The notes under the pieces: model-generated
What the model was told of the DNA's origin: nothing
The model's input: the letters and a program-made list of their open reading frames with translations, nothing else
Database searches by the model: none
Shown: positions 52,481 through 59,415 of the stretch, one piece after another
How positions within the stretch are numbered: position 1 is the first letter of the stretch
Layout: each line of letters starts with the position of its first letter
Made by a program: the position numbers and the translations under genes
Assembly (NCBI RefSeq): GCF_019084075.1
Contig: NZ_JAHREN010000001.1
Coordinates: 4,490,501 to 4,554,500 of the forward strand
DNA: 64,000 bases
Direction: 5' to 3'
Source of the DNA: Siccirubricoccus sp. G192
GTDB lineage: Bacteria; Pseudomonadota; Alphaproteobacteria; Acetobacterales; Acetobacteraceae

Positions 52481-53679
52481 TCTGCCTGCCGCACCGCCCC
52501 GCCTTGCAGCAGCGCGGCGATCTCCGCCTCGCCATAGCCGGCCTCGGCCAGGATCGCCTCGCTCTGTTCGCCGAGCCGCGGCGCCGGGGCGCGCTCGCCG
52601 GTCGGCGTGCCGGAGAAGCGGAGCGGCACGGCCATGCGCGTAAGCCTGCCCTCGCTCGGATGCTCCTCGGTGTCGAAGAAGCCGGTGGCCTGGAGATGTA
52701 CATCCTCGAAGATGGATTCCAGGTCATGCACCGGCGTCACCGGCAGGTCGGCCTCGGCCAGCAGCTTCAGCCATTCCGCGGTGGTCCGCTCCCGGAAGAT
52801 TTCGGACAGCATGGCCAGGATCTCGTCGATATGCTCGGTGCGCGTCGCATGGCTGGCGAAGCGCGGGTCGGTGGCGACCAGGTCCTGCCAGCCCACGGCA
52901 GCGCAGAAGCTGCGCCATTGCCGGTCGTTGTAGATCATGGTGCAGACATGCCCGTCGCGGGTCCGGTAGGGCCGGCGATCGGGCGAGAGCAGTCTGCCAT
53001 AGCCGCCCGCATCCAGCGGCGGGTCGAAGACCTTGCCGCCGAGATGGTCGCCGAGCACGAAGGTCAACATCGTCTCGAACATCGGCACCTCGACGAGCTG
53101 CCCCTCGCCGCCACGCTCGCGCGCCAGCAGCGCCGCGTTGATGGCACCAACCGCGGCCAGGCCGGTGATGCGGTCCACCATGGCCAGCGGCACATAGCCC
53201 GGCCTGCCGTCGCCCACGCGCGCATTCAGCGCGGCCACCGTCGTCGCCCCCTGCATCAGGTCGTCATAGGCGGGGCGGGGCGCATAGGGGCCGTCCTGGC
53301 CATAGCCGAGCACGCTGGCATAGACCAGGCGCGGGTTCTCCGCCCGCAGCGCCGGATAGTCCAGGCCGAGCCGCGCCATGGCCTGGGGCCGGATATTGGT
53401 CACCAGCACATCGGCATTGCGGGCCAGGCGCAGCAGCACCTGCCGCGCCTCCGGCCGCTTCAGGTCCAGCACGATGCTGCGCTTGCCGCGGTTGACGGTG
53501 AGGAACATGCAGCCCATGCCCGGGCTGCGGCCAGGGCCGATGAGGCGCACCACATCGCCCTCCGGCGCCTCCACCTTCGTCACCTCGGCGCCCATCTCGG
53601 CGAGCACCTGGGTGCAATAGGGCCCGACCAGCACGGTGGTGAGGTCGAGCACCCTTATTCCGGCCAGCGGTCCCGGCAT
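52477..53679 (-). CDS. Class III CoA transferase, CaiB/BaiF family
   Basis: This 400-aa enzyme has the family blocks RVLDLTTVLVGPYCTQVLAEMGAEVTKVEAPEG (in part), TVNRGKRSIVLDLKRPEA, VTNIRPQAMARLGLDYPALR and RPAYDDLMQGATTVAALN with the catalytic Asp at about residue 170. It is the second CaiB here but only distantly like the one at 30563. It is downstream of the amidohydrolase operon, separated by two hairpins, so it has its own promoter or a read-through transcript. Confidence 0.87.
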   Translation of the reverse strand: MPGPLAGIRVLDLTTVLVGPYCTQVLAEMGAEVTKVEAPEGDVVRLIGPGRSPGMGCMFLTVNRGKRSIVLDLKRPEARQVLLRLARNADVLVTNIRPQAMARLGLDYPALRAENPRLVYASVLGYGQDGPYAPRPAYDDLMQGATTVAALNARVGDGRPGYVPLAMVDRITGLAAVGAINAALLARERGGEGQLVEVPMFETMLTFVLGDHLGGKVFDPPLDAGGYGRLLSPDRRPYRTRDGHVCTMIYNDRQWRSFCAAVGWQDLVATDPRFASHATRTEHIDEILAMLSEIFRERTTAEWLKLLAEADLPVTPVHDLESIFEDVHLQATGFFDTEEHPSEGRLTRMAVPLRFSGTPTGERAPAPRLGEQSEAILAEAGYGEAEIAALLQGGAVRQAD

Positions 53680-53711
53680 GTCAGCGCAATCCCTGTCGGC
53701 AATGCCAAGCC

Positions 53712-53743
53712 CATATCGTCCTGACTGTGGTCAGGGCGATATG
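53712..53743. terminator. 14-bp hairpin with TGTG loop
   Basis: CATATCGTCCTGAC at 53712-53725 pairs with GTCAGGGCGATATG at 53730-53743, with one T-G pair. It lies 64-95 bases beyond the amidohydrolase stop on the minus strand and upstream of the CaiB start, so it likely ends the amidohydrolase transcript or acts as a leader hairpin. Confidence 0.65.
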
Positions 53744-53768
53744 AGCCTGGCCTTTGTTGAGCCAGCGA

Positions 53769-53803
53769 TTCACGCCCTGGGTGTTTCCACCCGGGACGAC
53801 CGC
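53769..53803. repeat. Third GATTCACGC hairpin element, downstream of amidohydrolase
   Basis: The stretch gattcacgcc at 53768-53777 precedes hairpin CCTGGGTG-tttc-CACCCGGG (53776-53795) and acgacc. It lies three to 40 bases beyond the stop codon of the amidohydrolase gene. On the gene strand it reads GGGCGTGAATCGC after the hairpin, as in the elements at 9009 and 45469. Confidence 0.6.
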
Positions 53804-53806
53804 AGG

Positions 53807-54913
53807 CTAGCCCAGCCCGTACACCGCCCGCGCATTCCCGGCAAAGATCGCCCGCCGCTCCGCCTCGCTCATCTGGAACTTGAAGGCATAGCGCGGGTCG
53901 TCGGAATCCCAGTGCGGGTAGTCCGTGGCGAACAGCAAGCGGTCCCAGCCGATCCAGTCGATGAGCTTGCGCAGGTGCTCCGGCTGTTCCGGCTCCTCCA
54001 CCGGCTGGGTGGTGAACCAGAAATTCGATTTCAGGTATTCGGAGGGCTTGCGGCGGAGATGCGGCACCTCCGATTTCAGGTTCTTCCAGGTGCCGTCCAT
54101 CCGCCAGCCAAGCTGCGGCACCCAGCCGAAACCACCCTCGATCACCACGATCTTCAGGCGCGGGAAACGCTCGACCACGCCTTCCAGGATGAAGCTGGCG
54201 CACATGGCGGCCAGGCTCATCCCCACCGCCTGGTGTTCCTCGAAATAGAAGGAGGGCCAGCCGCCGCCCGTCACCGCATGGCCTGAGGTGCCGAGGCTGT
54301 GCAGGCCGAGCGGCAGGCCGTGATGCTCCGCCGCCTCGTAGATCGGCCAGTAGCGCTGGCGGCCGAGCGGCTCCAGCGCCCGCGTCACCATGGCGATCTG
54401 CACGAAGTCGCCCTGCCCGGCCCAGCGCTCGATCTCCCGCACCGAGGCCGCGGCATCCTCGCCGGGGATGGCGATGGTGGCCTTGAGGCGCGGCTCGCGC
54501 GCGGTCCAGTCCTCGCGCAGCCATTCGTTCACCGCGCGGCTCACCGCCTCGGCATAGCCCGGGTTGCGCTCATCCATGCCGCGCGCCGCCAGCGGCTGCA
54601 GCATGCCGTACTCGATGCCATGCGGGTCGAGGTGCTGGCTCCGCATGAAATCGAGGTCGCTGCCCGGCGGCCCGCCATTGGGCGGCCAGGAATCGTAGCG
54701 GGAGAGCGCCGGCGTCGCCTTCGGATAGGGATAGGTGGTGGTGAAGGGCTGGCGCAGCCGCAGCCCATATTCGCGGCGATGCTGCCGCCAGCGCTCCGGC
54801 AGCCAGCGGTCCAGCTCGGCCATGGAGCGCAGCGCCGGATGAATGTCGCAATCGATGACCCGCAGCCGGTCGCGGGCGGACGTATCGGCTTTCGGAAGGG
54901 TGGTCGCGCTCAT
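53807..54913 (-). CDS. Amidohydrolase-2 family protein (metal-dependent hydrolase or decarboxylase)
   Basis: This 368-aa TIM-barrel protein begins after a short linker with RVIDCDIHPALRSMAELDRWL (metal-binding DxH near residue 23) and has GLPLGLHSLGTSGHA, ERFPRLKIVVIEGGFGWVPQL and FATDYPHWDSDDPR (terminal metal Asp), the amidohydrolase-2/ACMSD-like signature. Members cleave aromatic or heterocyclic acids. Its ATG at 54913 overlaps the stop of the upstream paralogue (ATGA). Function unspecific. Confidence 0.83.
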   Translation of the reverse strand: MSATTLPKADTSARDRLRVIDCDIHPALRSMAELDRWLPERWRQHRREYGLRLRQPFTTTYPYPKATPALSRYDSWPPNGGPPGSDLDFMRSQHLDPHGIEYGMLQPLAARGMDERNPGYAEAVSRAVNEWLREDWTAREPRLKATIAIPGEDAAASVREIERWAGQGDFVQIAMVTRALEPLGRQRYWPIYEAAEHHGLPLGLHSLGTSGHAVTGGGWPSFYFEEHQAVGMSLAAMCASFILEGVVERFPRLKIVVIEGGFGWVPQLGWRMDGTWKNLKSEVPHLRRKPSEYLKSNFWFTTQPVEEPEQPEHLRKLIDWIGWDRLLFATDYPHWDSDDPRYAFKFQMSEAERRAIFAGNARAVYGLG

Positions 54914-55980
54914 TGCAGGCTCTCCCTCAGGCGCGGATAGGTGGCCAGCGCATTCTCCCGCAGCACGCGCGGATGCAGTCGGGCGGGCAGGCCGGGCGGC
55001 AGCGCATCGGTGCCGTCGAAACGCCAATGCGGCCAATCCGTCGCAAAGAGCAGCAGGTCGTCGCAGCCGATCATCTCCAGCAGCGCCTCCAGCTCCGCCG
55101 GATCCTCCGGCGCGTCGCCGGGCTGGACGGAGATGCGGACATGCTCGCGGAAGATCGCTGCCGGGCTGCGGTCCACCCAGGGGATCTCCTTCCGCATGGC
55201 GCGCCACATCTTCACGCCGCGCCAGAGGAAATTCGGCACCCAGCCGAAGCCGCTCTCCAGCAGCACCACGCGCAGGCCCGGGTACTTGGTGAAGACCCCC
55301 TCGCCGATCATGGAGAGCAACTGGCTCTGGAAGGTCTGGGCGAAGGTGACGTGGTCCTCGATGAGGTAGGTGGGCCAGCCCAGCGCGGTGGGTGCGTGCC
55401 GCCCGGCGCTGCCGGCATGGATGGCGATGGGCATGCCGTGCCGCTCCGCCGCCGCATAGATCGGCCAGTTCACCCTGCGGCCGAACAGAGTCTCGGCCGC
55501 GCCGAAGAGCAGCACCTGCACGAAGCGGCGGTCGCCGGCACGGCGCTCGATCTCCTCCACCGCGAGGTCCGGAGCCTCCACCGGCACCAGGATGCCGGCG
55601 CGGAGCCGCGGCTCGCGGTCAAGCCATTCCGCCGCCATCCAGTCATTGGCGGCGCGGCAGAGCGCCGCCGCCATATCCGCATTGTGCAGCGCCGGCGCGC
55701 CGAACAGCGGGTTGCAGATGGCGATGCCGGTGCCGAAGGGCTCCAGCGCCTGCGCCCGCAGCGCCTCCAGCGTGCCGCCGGCGAGGCCCTTCTCCGGCCG
55801 CCAGTCCGGCCGCGCGGTGAGTGGCGCGCCGCGCGGATAGAGGGCGAGGTCGAGGTCGTCCAGGCCGCGGCCGGTGATGACCTCCCGCCAATGCGGCTCC
55901 AGATAGGGCAGCAGCGCCTGGCAGCCAGGCAAAGCGGGGTGCAGGTCGCAGTCGATCGGCGCCAGGTCGAAGGGGGCCAC
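54910..55980 (-). CDS. Amidohydrolase-2 family protein, paralogue of its neighbour
   Basis: This 356-aa protein begins at the GTG at 55980, preceded by AAGGAGG. It has APIDCDLHPALPGCQALLPYLEPHW, MPIAIHAGSAGRHAPTALGW, KYPGLRVVLLESGFGWVPNF and LLFATDWPHWRFDGTDALPPGL. It is moderately like the next gene (both share IDCDxHP and FATDxPHW). Two such enzymes in tandem suggest a two-subunit complex or two steps of one pathway. The IS element starts 98 bp upstream of its start codon. Confidence 0.82.
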   Translation of the reverse strand: MAPFDLAPIDCDLHPALPGCQALLPYLEPHWREVITGRGLDDLDLALYPRGAPLTARPDWRPEKGLAGGTLEALRAQALEPFGTGIAICNPLFGAPALHNADMAAALCRAANDWMAAEWLDREPRLRAGILVPVEAPDLAVEEIERRAGDRRFVQVLLFGAAETLFGRRVNWPIYAAAERHGMPIAIHAGSAGRHAPTALGWPTYLIEDHVTFAQTFQSQLLSMIGEGVFTKYPGLRVVLLESGFGWVPNFLWRGVKMWRAMRKEIPWVDRSPAAIFREHVRISVQPGDAPEDPAELEALLEMIGCDDLLLFATDWPHWRFDGTDALPPGLPARLHPRVLRENALATYPRLRESLQ

Positions 55981-56069
55981 GCATCCTCCTTGCGCCCGCG
56001 ACGCGGCCGCGGGCACCTGTTTTGCCGCAAGCCTGCGCGCCGGGCCGCGCCCGGTCAACCCGCAGCGCC

Positions 56070-56077
56070 GGGCGGCC
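56070..56077. repeat. Left target-site duplication of the IS element
   Basis: GGGCGGCC at 56070-56077 equals GGGCGGCC at 57330-57337 and directly flanks the element. The 8-bp length fits the ISAs1 family. Confidence 0.6.
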
Positions 56078-57329
56078 CAGGGCAATCGGGTGAATGCGGG
56101 GTGGCCTTTCCCCTTGCTGGTGGGAGTGGTTCGTGGGGTGCCTCTGGTGGGGGGCACGTCATGGTTGGGGATGGTGGGTCGCTGGTGGAGCGGTTTGCGG
56201 CGCTGTCGGACCCGCGGCAGGTGGCGAAGGTGCTGTATCCCTTGCCGGAAATCCTGCTGTTGCTGCTCTGCGCGACGCTGGCCGGGGCGGACGACTTTGT
56301 CGAGGCCGAGGTCTGGGGCAATCAGAACCTTGGCTTCCTGCGCCGGTTCCTGCCCTTCGCCCATGGCATCCCGAGCCATGACACGCTGGGAGCGCTAGTG
56401 GCCCGGCTGGACCCCGAAATGTTCAGGGACTGCTTCACCGCCTGGGTCGCCGGGCTGCGCGCCACGGCCCCGGACCTGGGCGGGCCGGAGGTGATTGCCA
56501 TCGACGGCAAAACCGCACGGCGCAGCCACGCCCGGGGCAAGGGGCGCGAGCCGTTGCACCTGCTCTCGGCCTGGGCCAGCGGGCGGCGGCTGGTGCTGGG
56601 GCAGGAGGTGGTGGACGGCAAGTCAAACGAGATCACCGCCATCCCGGCGCTGCTGGAGCGGCTGGAACTGGCCGGTGCCCTGGTCACGATCGACGCCATC
56701 GGGACCCAGCGGGCCATCGCCGAGGCCATCCAGGCACGCGGTGGCAACTACCTGCTGGCGCTCAAGGCCAACCGGCCACTCACCCATGCCGAGGTCGCCG
56801 CCTTCTTTGCCGCCCCACCTCCGGGGATGCCGGTGCAGACCCACCAGACCGCCGATGGCGAGCACGGCCGCATCGAGGTCCGGCGCCACAGCGTCTGCCA
56901 TGTCGTGGACTGGCTGTTCTCCGACCGCCGCTACCCCGACGAGCCCGCCTTCCCGGCCCTCGCCATGATCGGCATGGTCGAGAGCGAAACCGAACGGAAC
57001 GGCCGGGTCGAGCGCGAGCGCCGCTGCTACCTCGGCTCAGCCAGGCTGGATGCCGAGACCTTCGCCCGCGCGGTGCGGGCGCATTGGGGCATCGAGAACC
57101 GGCTGCATTGGACACTCGACGTCGTCTTCCGCGACGACCTCGCCCGCCTGCGTTCCGGCTACGGGCCGGAGAACATGGCCGTGGTCAAGCATATGGCGCT
57201 CAACCTGCTGCACCAGGCCAGGCCAACCACCAGCCTCAAGAACCGTCGCAAGCTCGCCGGCTGGAGCACCGACTACCTCCAGCAACTCCTCCGCGGCACC
57301 GCGTAACAAACTCACCCGATTGCCCTGAG
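56078..57329 (+). mobile_element. Complete ISAs1-family insertion sequence
   Basis: Terminal inverted repeats are CAGGGCAATCGGGTGA at 56078-56093 and TCACCCGATTGCCCTG at 57312-57327, a perfect 16-bp match. The single transposase gene is intact. An 8-bp direct repeat GGGCGGCC lies outside the ends (56070-56077 and 57330-57337), so the right boundary includes two more bases than the repeat itself. Intact ends, gene and duplication suggest a recent, possibly active insertion. It separates the amidohydrolase pair from the Bug gene at 57434. Confidence 0.9.
56161..57306 (+). CDS. ISAs1-family transposase
   Basis: This 381-aa transposase has an N-terminal helical part (SLVERFAALSDPRQVAKVLYPLPEILLL...), the first catalytic Asp in VIAIDGKTARRS, the second in LVTIDAIGTQRAIAEAI, YLLALKANRP, the end region RAHWGIENRLHWTLDVVFRDDLAR with the catalytic Glu, and NMAVVKHMALNLL. 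It is the H-repeat-associated/ISAs1 type. The ATG at 56161 is 83 bp from the left end. Unlike neighbours no frame problem is seen. Confidence 0.92.
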   Translation: MVGDGGSLVERFAALSDPRQVAKVLYPLPEILLLLLCATLAGADDFVEAEVWGNQNLGFLRRFLPFAHGIPSHDTLGALVARLDPEMFRDCFTAWVAGLRATAPDLGGPEVIAIDGKTARRSHARGKGREPLHLLSAWASGRRLVLGQEVVDGKSNEITAIPALLERLELAGALVTIDAIGTQRAIAEAIQARGGNYLLALKANRPLTHAEVAAFFAAPPPGMPVQTHQTADGEHGRIEVRRHSVCHVVDWLFSDRRYPDEPAFPALAMIGMVESETERNGRVERERRCYLGSARLDAETFARAVRAHWGIENRLHWTLDVVFRDDLARLRSGYGPENMAVVKHMALNLLHQARPTTSLKNRRKLAGWSTDYLQQLLRGTA

Positions 57330-57337
57330 GGGCGGCC
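57330..57337. repeat. Right target-site duplication of the IS element
   Basis: GGGCGGCC, a perfect copy of the left flanking repeat at 56070-56077. Confidence 0.6.
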
Positions 57338-57433
57338 GGAATTCCGCTTGACGCCGCCCCCGCCCTTCCGGCCCGATCAGCACAAGCGCCGCCAGGGCGC
57401 GCCCGAGGAAGGTTCGAGGAGGCTTGGCCAGAC

Positions 57434-58403
57434 ATGCCGCAGCGGATCACCCGCCGGGCCGCGCTCGCGGCCCCGCTCGCCCTCGCAGCGCCGCGACTAT
57501 TGCGCGCGCAGGAGAGCTATCCCAACCGCCCGCTCCGCTTGGTGCTGCCCTTCGGCCCCGGCGGCGTCTCGGACACCCTGGCGCGGCTGATCGCCGAGCA
57601 GGCGCGGCAAGCCCTCGGCCAGACAGTGGTGCTGGACCCGCGGCCGGGCTCCAACGGCGTCATCGCCACCGAGCATGTCGCGCGCTCGGCCAGGGATGGC
57701 TACACGATCGGCTACATGGCCTATGGCTCCATGGTGACGGGGCCGGCGCTGGGCCAGCCGCTGAACTACCGGATGGAGGATTTCCAGCTCATCACCGCCA
57801 TCTTCCGCGCTGCCCAGGTGCTGGCGGTGGCGCGCAACCTGCCGGTGCGCGACGTGGCGGAGCTGGTGGCGTTGTCGAAGCAGCGGCCGCTGGCCTATGG
57901 CACGGTGGGCCGCGGCGGGCCCGGGCATATCCTGATGGAAATGCTGGCGGGCGAGACCGGCGGCCGCTTCGAGAACGCGGTCTACCGCACCGAGGCGACG
58001 GTGGTGCAGGACATGATCGGCGGCGCCATCCCCGTCTTCATGGGCAGCCTGCTGCCGGTGCTGCAGCAGCACCTGGCGGGCGAGGTGCGCATCCTGGCGC
58101 TCACCTCGCCACAGCGGATCGAGGTGCTGCCCGGCGTGCCGACGGTGCGGGAGCTTGGGCTGCCGGGGATGGAGTTCATGTATTGCCACGGCCTGGCAGT
58201 GCCGGCCGGCACGCCGCGGATGATCGTGGACCGGCTGCACCGGGTATTCAGCGCGGCCATCATGAGCGAGCCGGTGCGGGCGCGGATGACGCCGGACATG
58301 GTGCCGGACATCACCAGCCCGGAGGTCTTCACCGAGAATATCCAGCGCGAGACGGCGGCGCTGGCGGCGGTCATCAAGGCCCGGGGGGATTACGGCGGGC
58401 TGA
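57434..58403 (+). pseudogene. Bug/TctC receptor, probable single-base shift at a G6 run near 58383
   Basis: The 320-aa product begins MPQRITRRAALAAPLALAAP and has PNRPLRLVLPFGPGGVSDTLARLIAE, LGQTVVLDPRPGSNG, YGTVGRGGPGHILME and VLPGVPTVRELGLPGME. As read, the frame misses its stop and runs to 58702 through sequence antisense to the next gene. Removing one G in the run at 58383-58388 gives the expected end, IKARGITAG, and a stop at 58401-58403, which matches the normal C-terminus of Bug proteins. The shift is inferred from this. It may serve the amidohydrolase pathway, but the IS now lies between them. Confidence 0.75.
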
Positions 58404-58450
58404 TGCGGCGGCGCAGGGCGCCGCCATCGGCTGGAGCGGAGGGCGGGCCG

Positions 58451-58819
58451 CTACTCGCCGGCCCTTCCCCAGGCCTGCCCGCGCGGCGTCGCGCAGGTGC
58501 AGGCATCGCCAAGCTGCGCCGGTTGGACCAATGGGCAGGAAACCGACCCTGCGTGGCACTGCTGCGCCGCGGCCGGCGGCGCATAGGCATAGGGCGTATA
58601 GGCGGGCGGCGGGGCCGGCGGATAATAATAGGCCGGCGGCGGGTAGTAGTAGTAGGCCGGTGGAGGATAGTACGGGTAAGCCGGATAGGCCGGATAGGGT
58701 GAGATCAGCGGAAACCCGAAGCCGAAGCCGAAGGCAACGCGCGCGGCCGCAGGCGTAGGGGAGAGCAGCGATCCACCCGCGGCCAAGCCCGCGGCGAGCA
58801 GGACGTGCAGGCAGCGCAT
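58451..58819 (-). CDS. Pro/Tyr-rich secreted protein
   Basis: This 122-aa protein starts at ATG 58819. A leader (RCLHVLLAAGLAAGGSLLSPTPAAA) is followed by a repeat-like PYPAYPAYPYYPPPAYYYYP stretch and a Cys-containing tail (QQCHAGSVSCPLVQP, GDACTCATPRG). Short proteins of this composition are common, unannotated envelope proteins of this group. Its role is unknown. A strong hairpin upstream at 58838 separates it from the KGG gene. Confidence 0.65.
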   Translation of the reverse strand: MRCLHVLLAAGLAAGGSLLSPTPAAARVAFGFGFGFPLISPYPAYPAYPYYPPPAYYYYPPPAYYYPPAPPPAYTPYAYAPPAAAQQCHAGSVSCPLVQPAQLGDACTCATPRGQAWGRAGE

Positions 58820-58837
58820 GACAAGCCTCCTGTGCAA

Positions 58838-58874
58838 CCCTGTCCGGGCGGCGCTTCCGCCTGCCCGGACAGGG
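58838..58874. terminator. Perfect 12-bp hairpin downstream of the KGG gene
   Basis: CCCTGTCCGGGC at 58838-58849 pairs exactly with GCCCGGACAGGG at 58863-58874 around a 13-base loop. It begins 38 bases after the KGG stop on the minus strand. No T-run follows, so efficiency is uncertain. Confidence 0.65.
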
Positions 58875-58911
58875 CGAGGTGCCCCGTCAGGGCGAGGCCG
58901 GCCTGGTCTTG

Positions 58912-59103
58912 TTATTTCCGGCTGTCGTGACCGCCCTTGCGTCCCGCCTCCGCGGCACGCTCGGGGTTATTGGCGAAGTTGTTCGGGTCGTGCTCCTTGC
59001 CGCTGCCGACCGTCTCCTGCGGGACGCCTTTCTTGCCCTCGGCCGTCGCGTGCTGGCCGCCGGACTTTCCGGCCTCGTTCCTTCGTCCCTGCGCCTTGGC
59101 CAT
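58912..59103 (-). CDS. KGG-repeat stress-induced protein (con-10-like)
   Basis: This 63-aa hydrophilic protein has the KGG motif EGKKGVPQ and NNFANNPERAAEAGRKGGHDS, as in bacterial stress-induced GsiB/con-10-like proteins thought to protect cells against drying or osmotic stress. The ATG at 59103 is behind AGGAGG. It has high Lys/Gly/Asn content unlike the Ala/Arg-rich neighbours. No sigma factor box was identified. Confidence 0.82.
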   Translation of the reverse strand: MAKAQGRRNEAGKSGGQHATAEGKKGVPQETVGSGKEHDPNNFANNPERAAEAGRKGGHDSRK

Positions 59104-59415
59104 TTTCGCCTCCTGCGCTGCTGGCATGGGTCGAAGGCTGAAAACGCCGCCGATGGCCGCCGGTTCGATGCGGTGGCCCTGGGCCCGGGCCCGTGCGAAT
59201 GACAAACCGCCCGCCAGGCAGGACCTGACGGGCGGCGCCACACCTCGACGTATCGGCCCGGCTTCCGGCCGGGCGAGGGATACGCCCCCGCCAAGCGGCA
59301 GGCTGCACGCCTGCGGTGCCGAAAGGATTGGCGCGCCTTCCGGTCGCGGTCGCGGGGTAACACGCCGGGCCGGGCGGAGTTGCAGCGGCGGGTGCCGGAA
59401 CCCTGACCCTGCTGC
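59104..59415. other. Intergenic region with a long hairpin between KGG and EF-G-like genes
   Basis: No gene is supported in these 312 bp. It contains the hairpin 59207-59235 and GC-palindromic pieces such as gggcccgggcccg near 59181. It should carry the KGG promoter and the end of the EF-G-like transcript. Confidence 0.4.
59207..59235. terminator. 12-bp hairpin downstream of the EF-G-like gene
   Basis: CCGCCCGCCAGG at 59207-59218 pairs with CCTGACGGGCGG at 59224-59235 with one mismatch and a five-base loop. It lies about 180 bases beyond the EF-G-like stop on the same strand and so is placed to terminate it before the KGG gene. Confidence 0.55.

Noticed and set aside
54913..57306. Transposase with a 400-residue N-terminal extension
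   Set aside because: The upstream part is antisense to the amidohydrolase gene and lies outside the IS inverted repeats; the ATG at 56161 gives the family's normal length.
57434..58702. Bug receptor with a 100-residue Arg/Gly/Ile-rich extension
   Set aside because: The extension is antisense to a signal-peptide-bearing gene at 58451-58819, and one fewer G gives a normal C-terminus and stop at 58401-58403.
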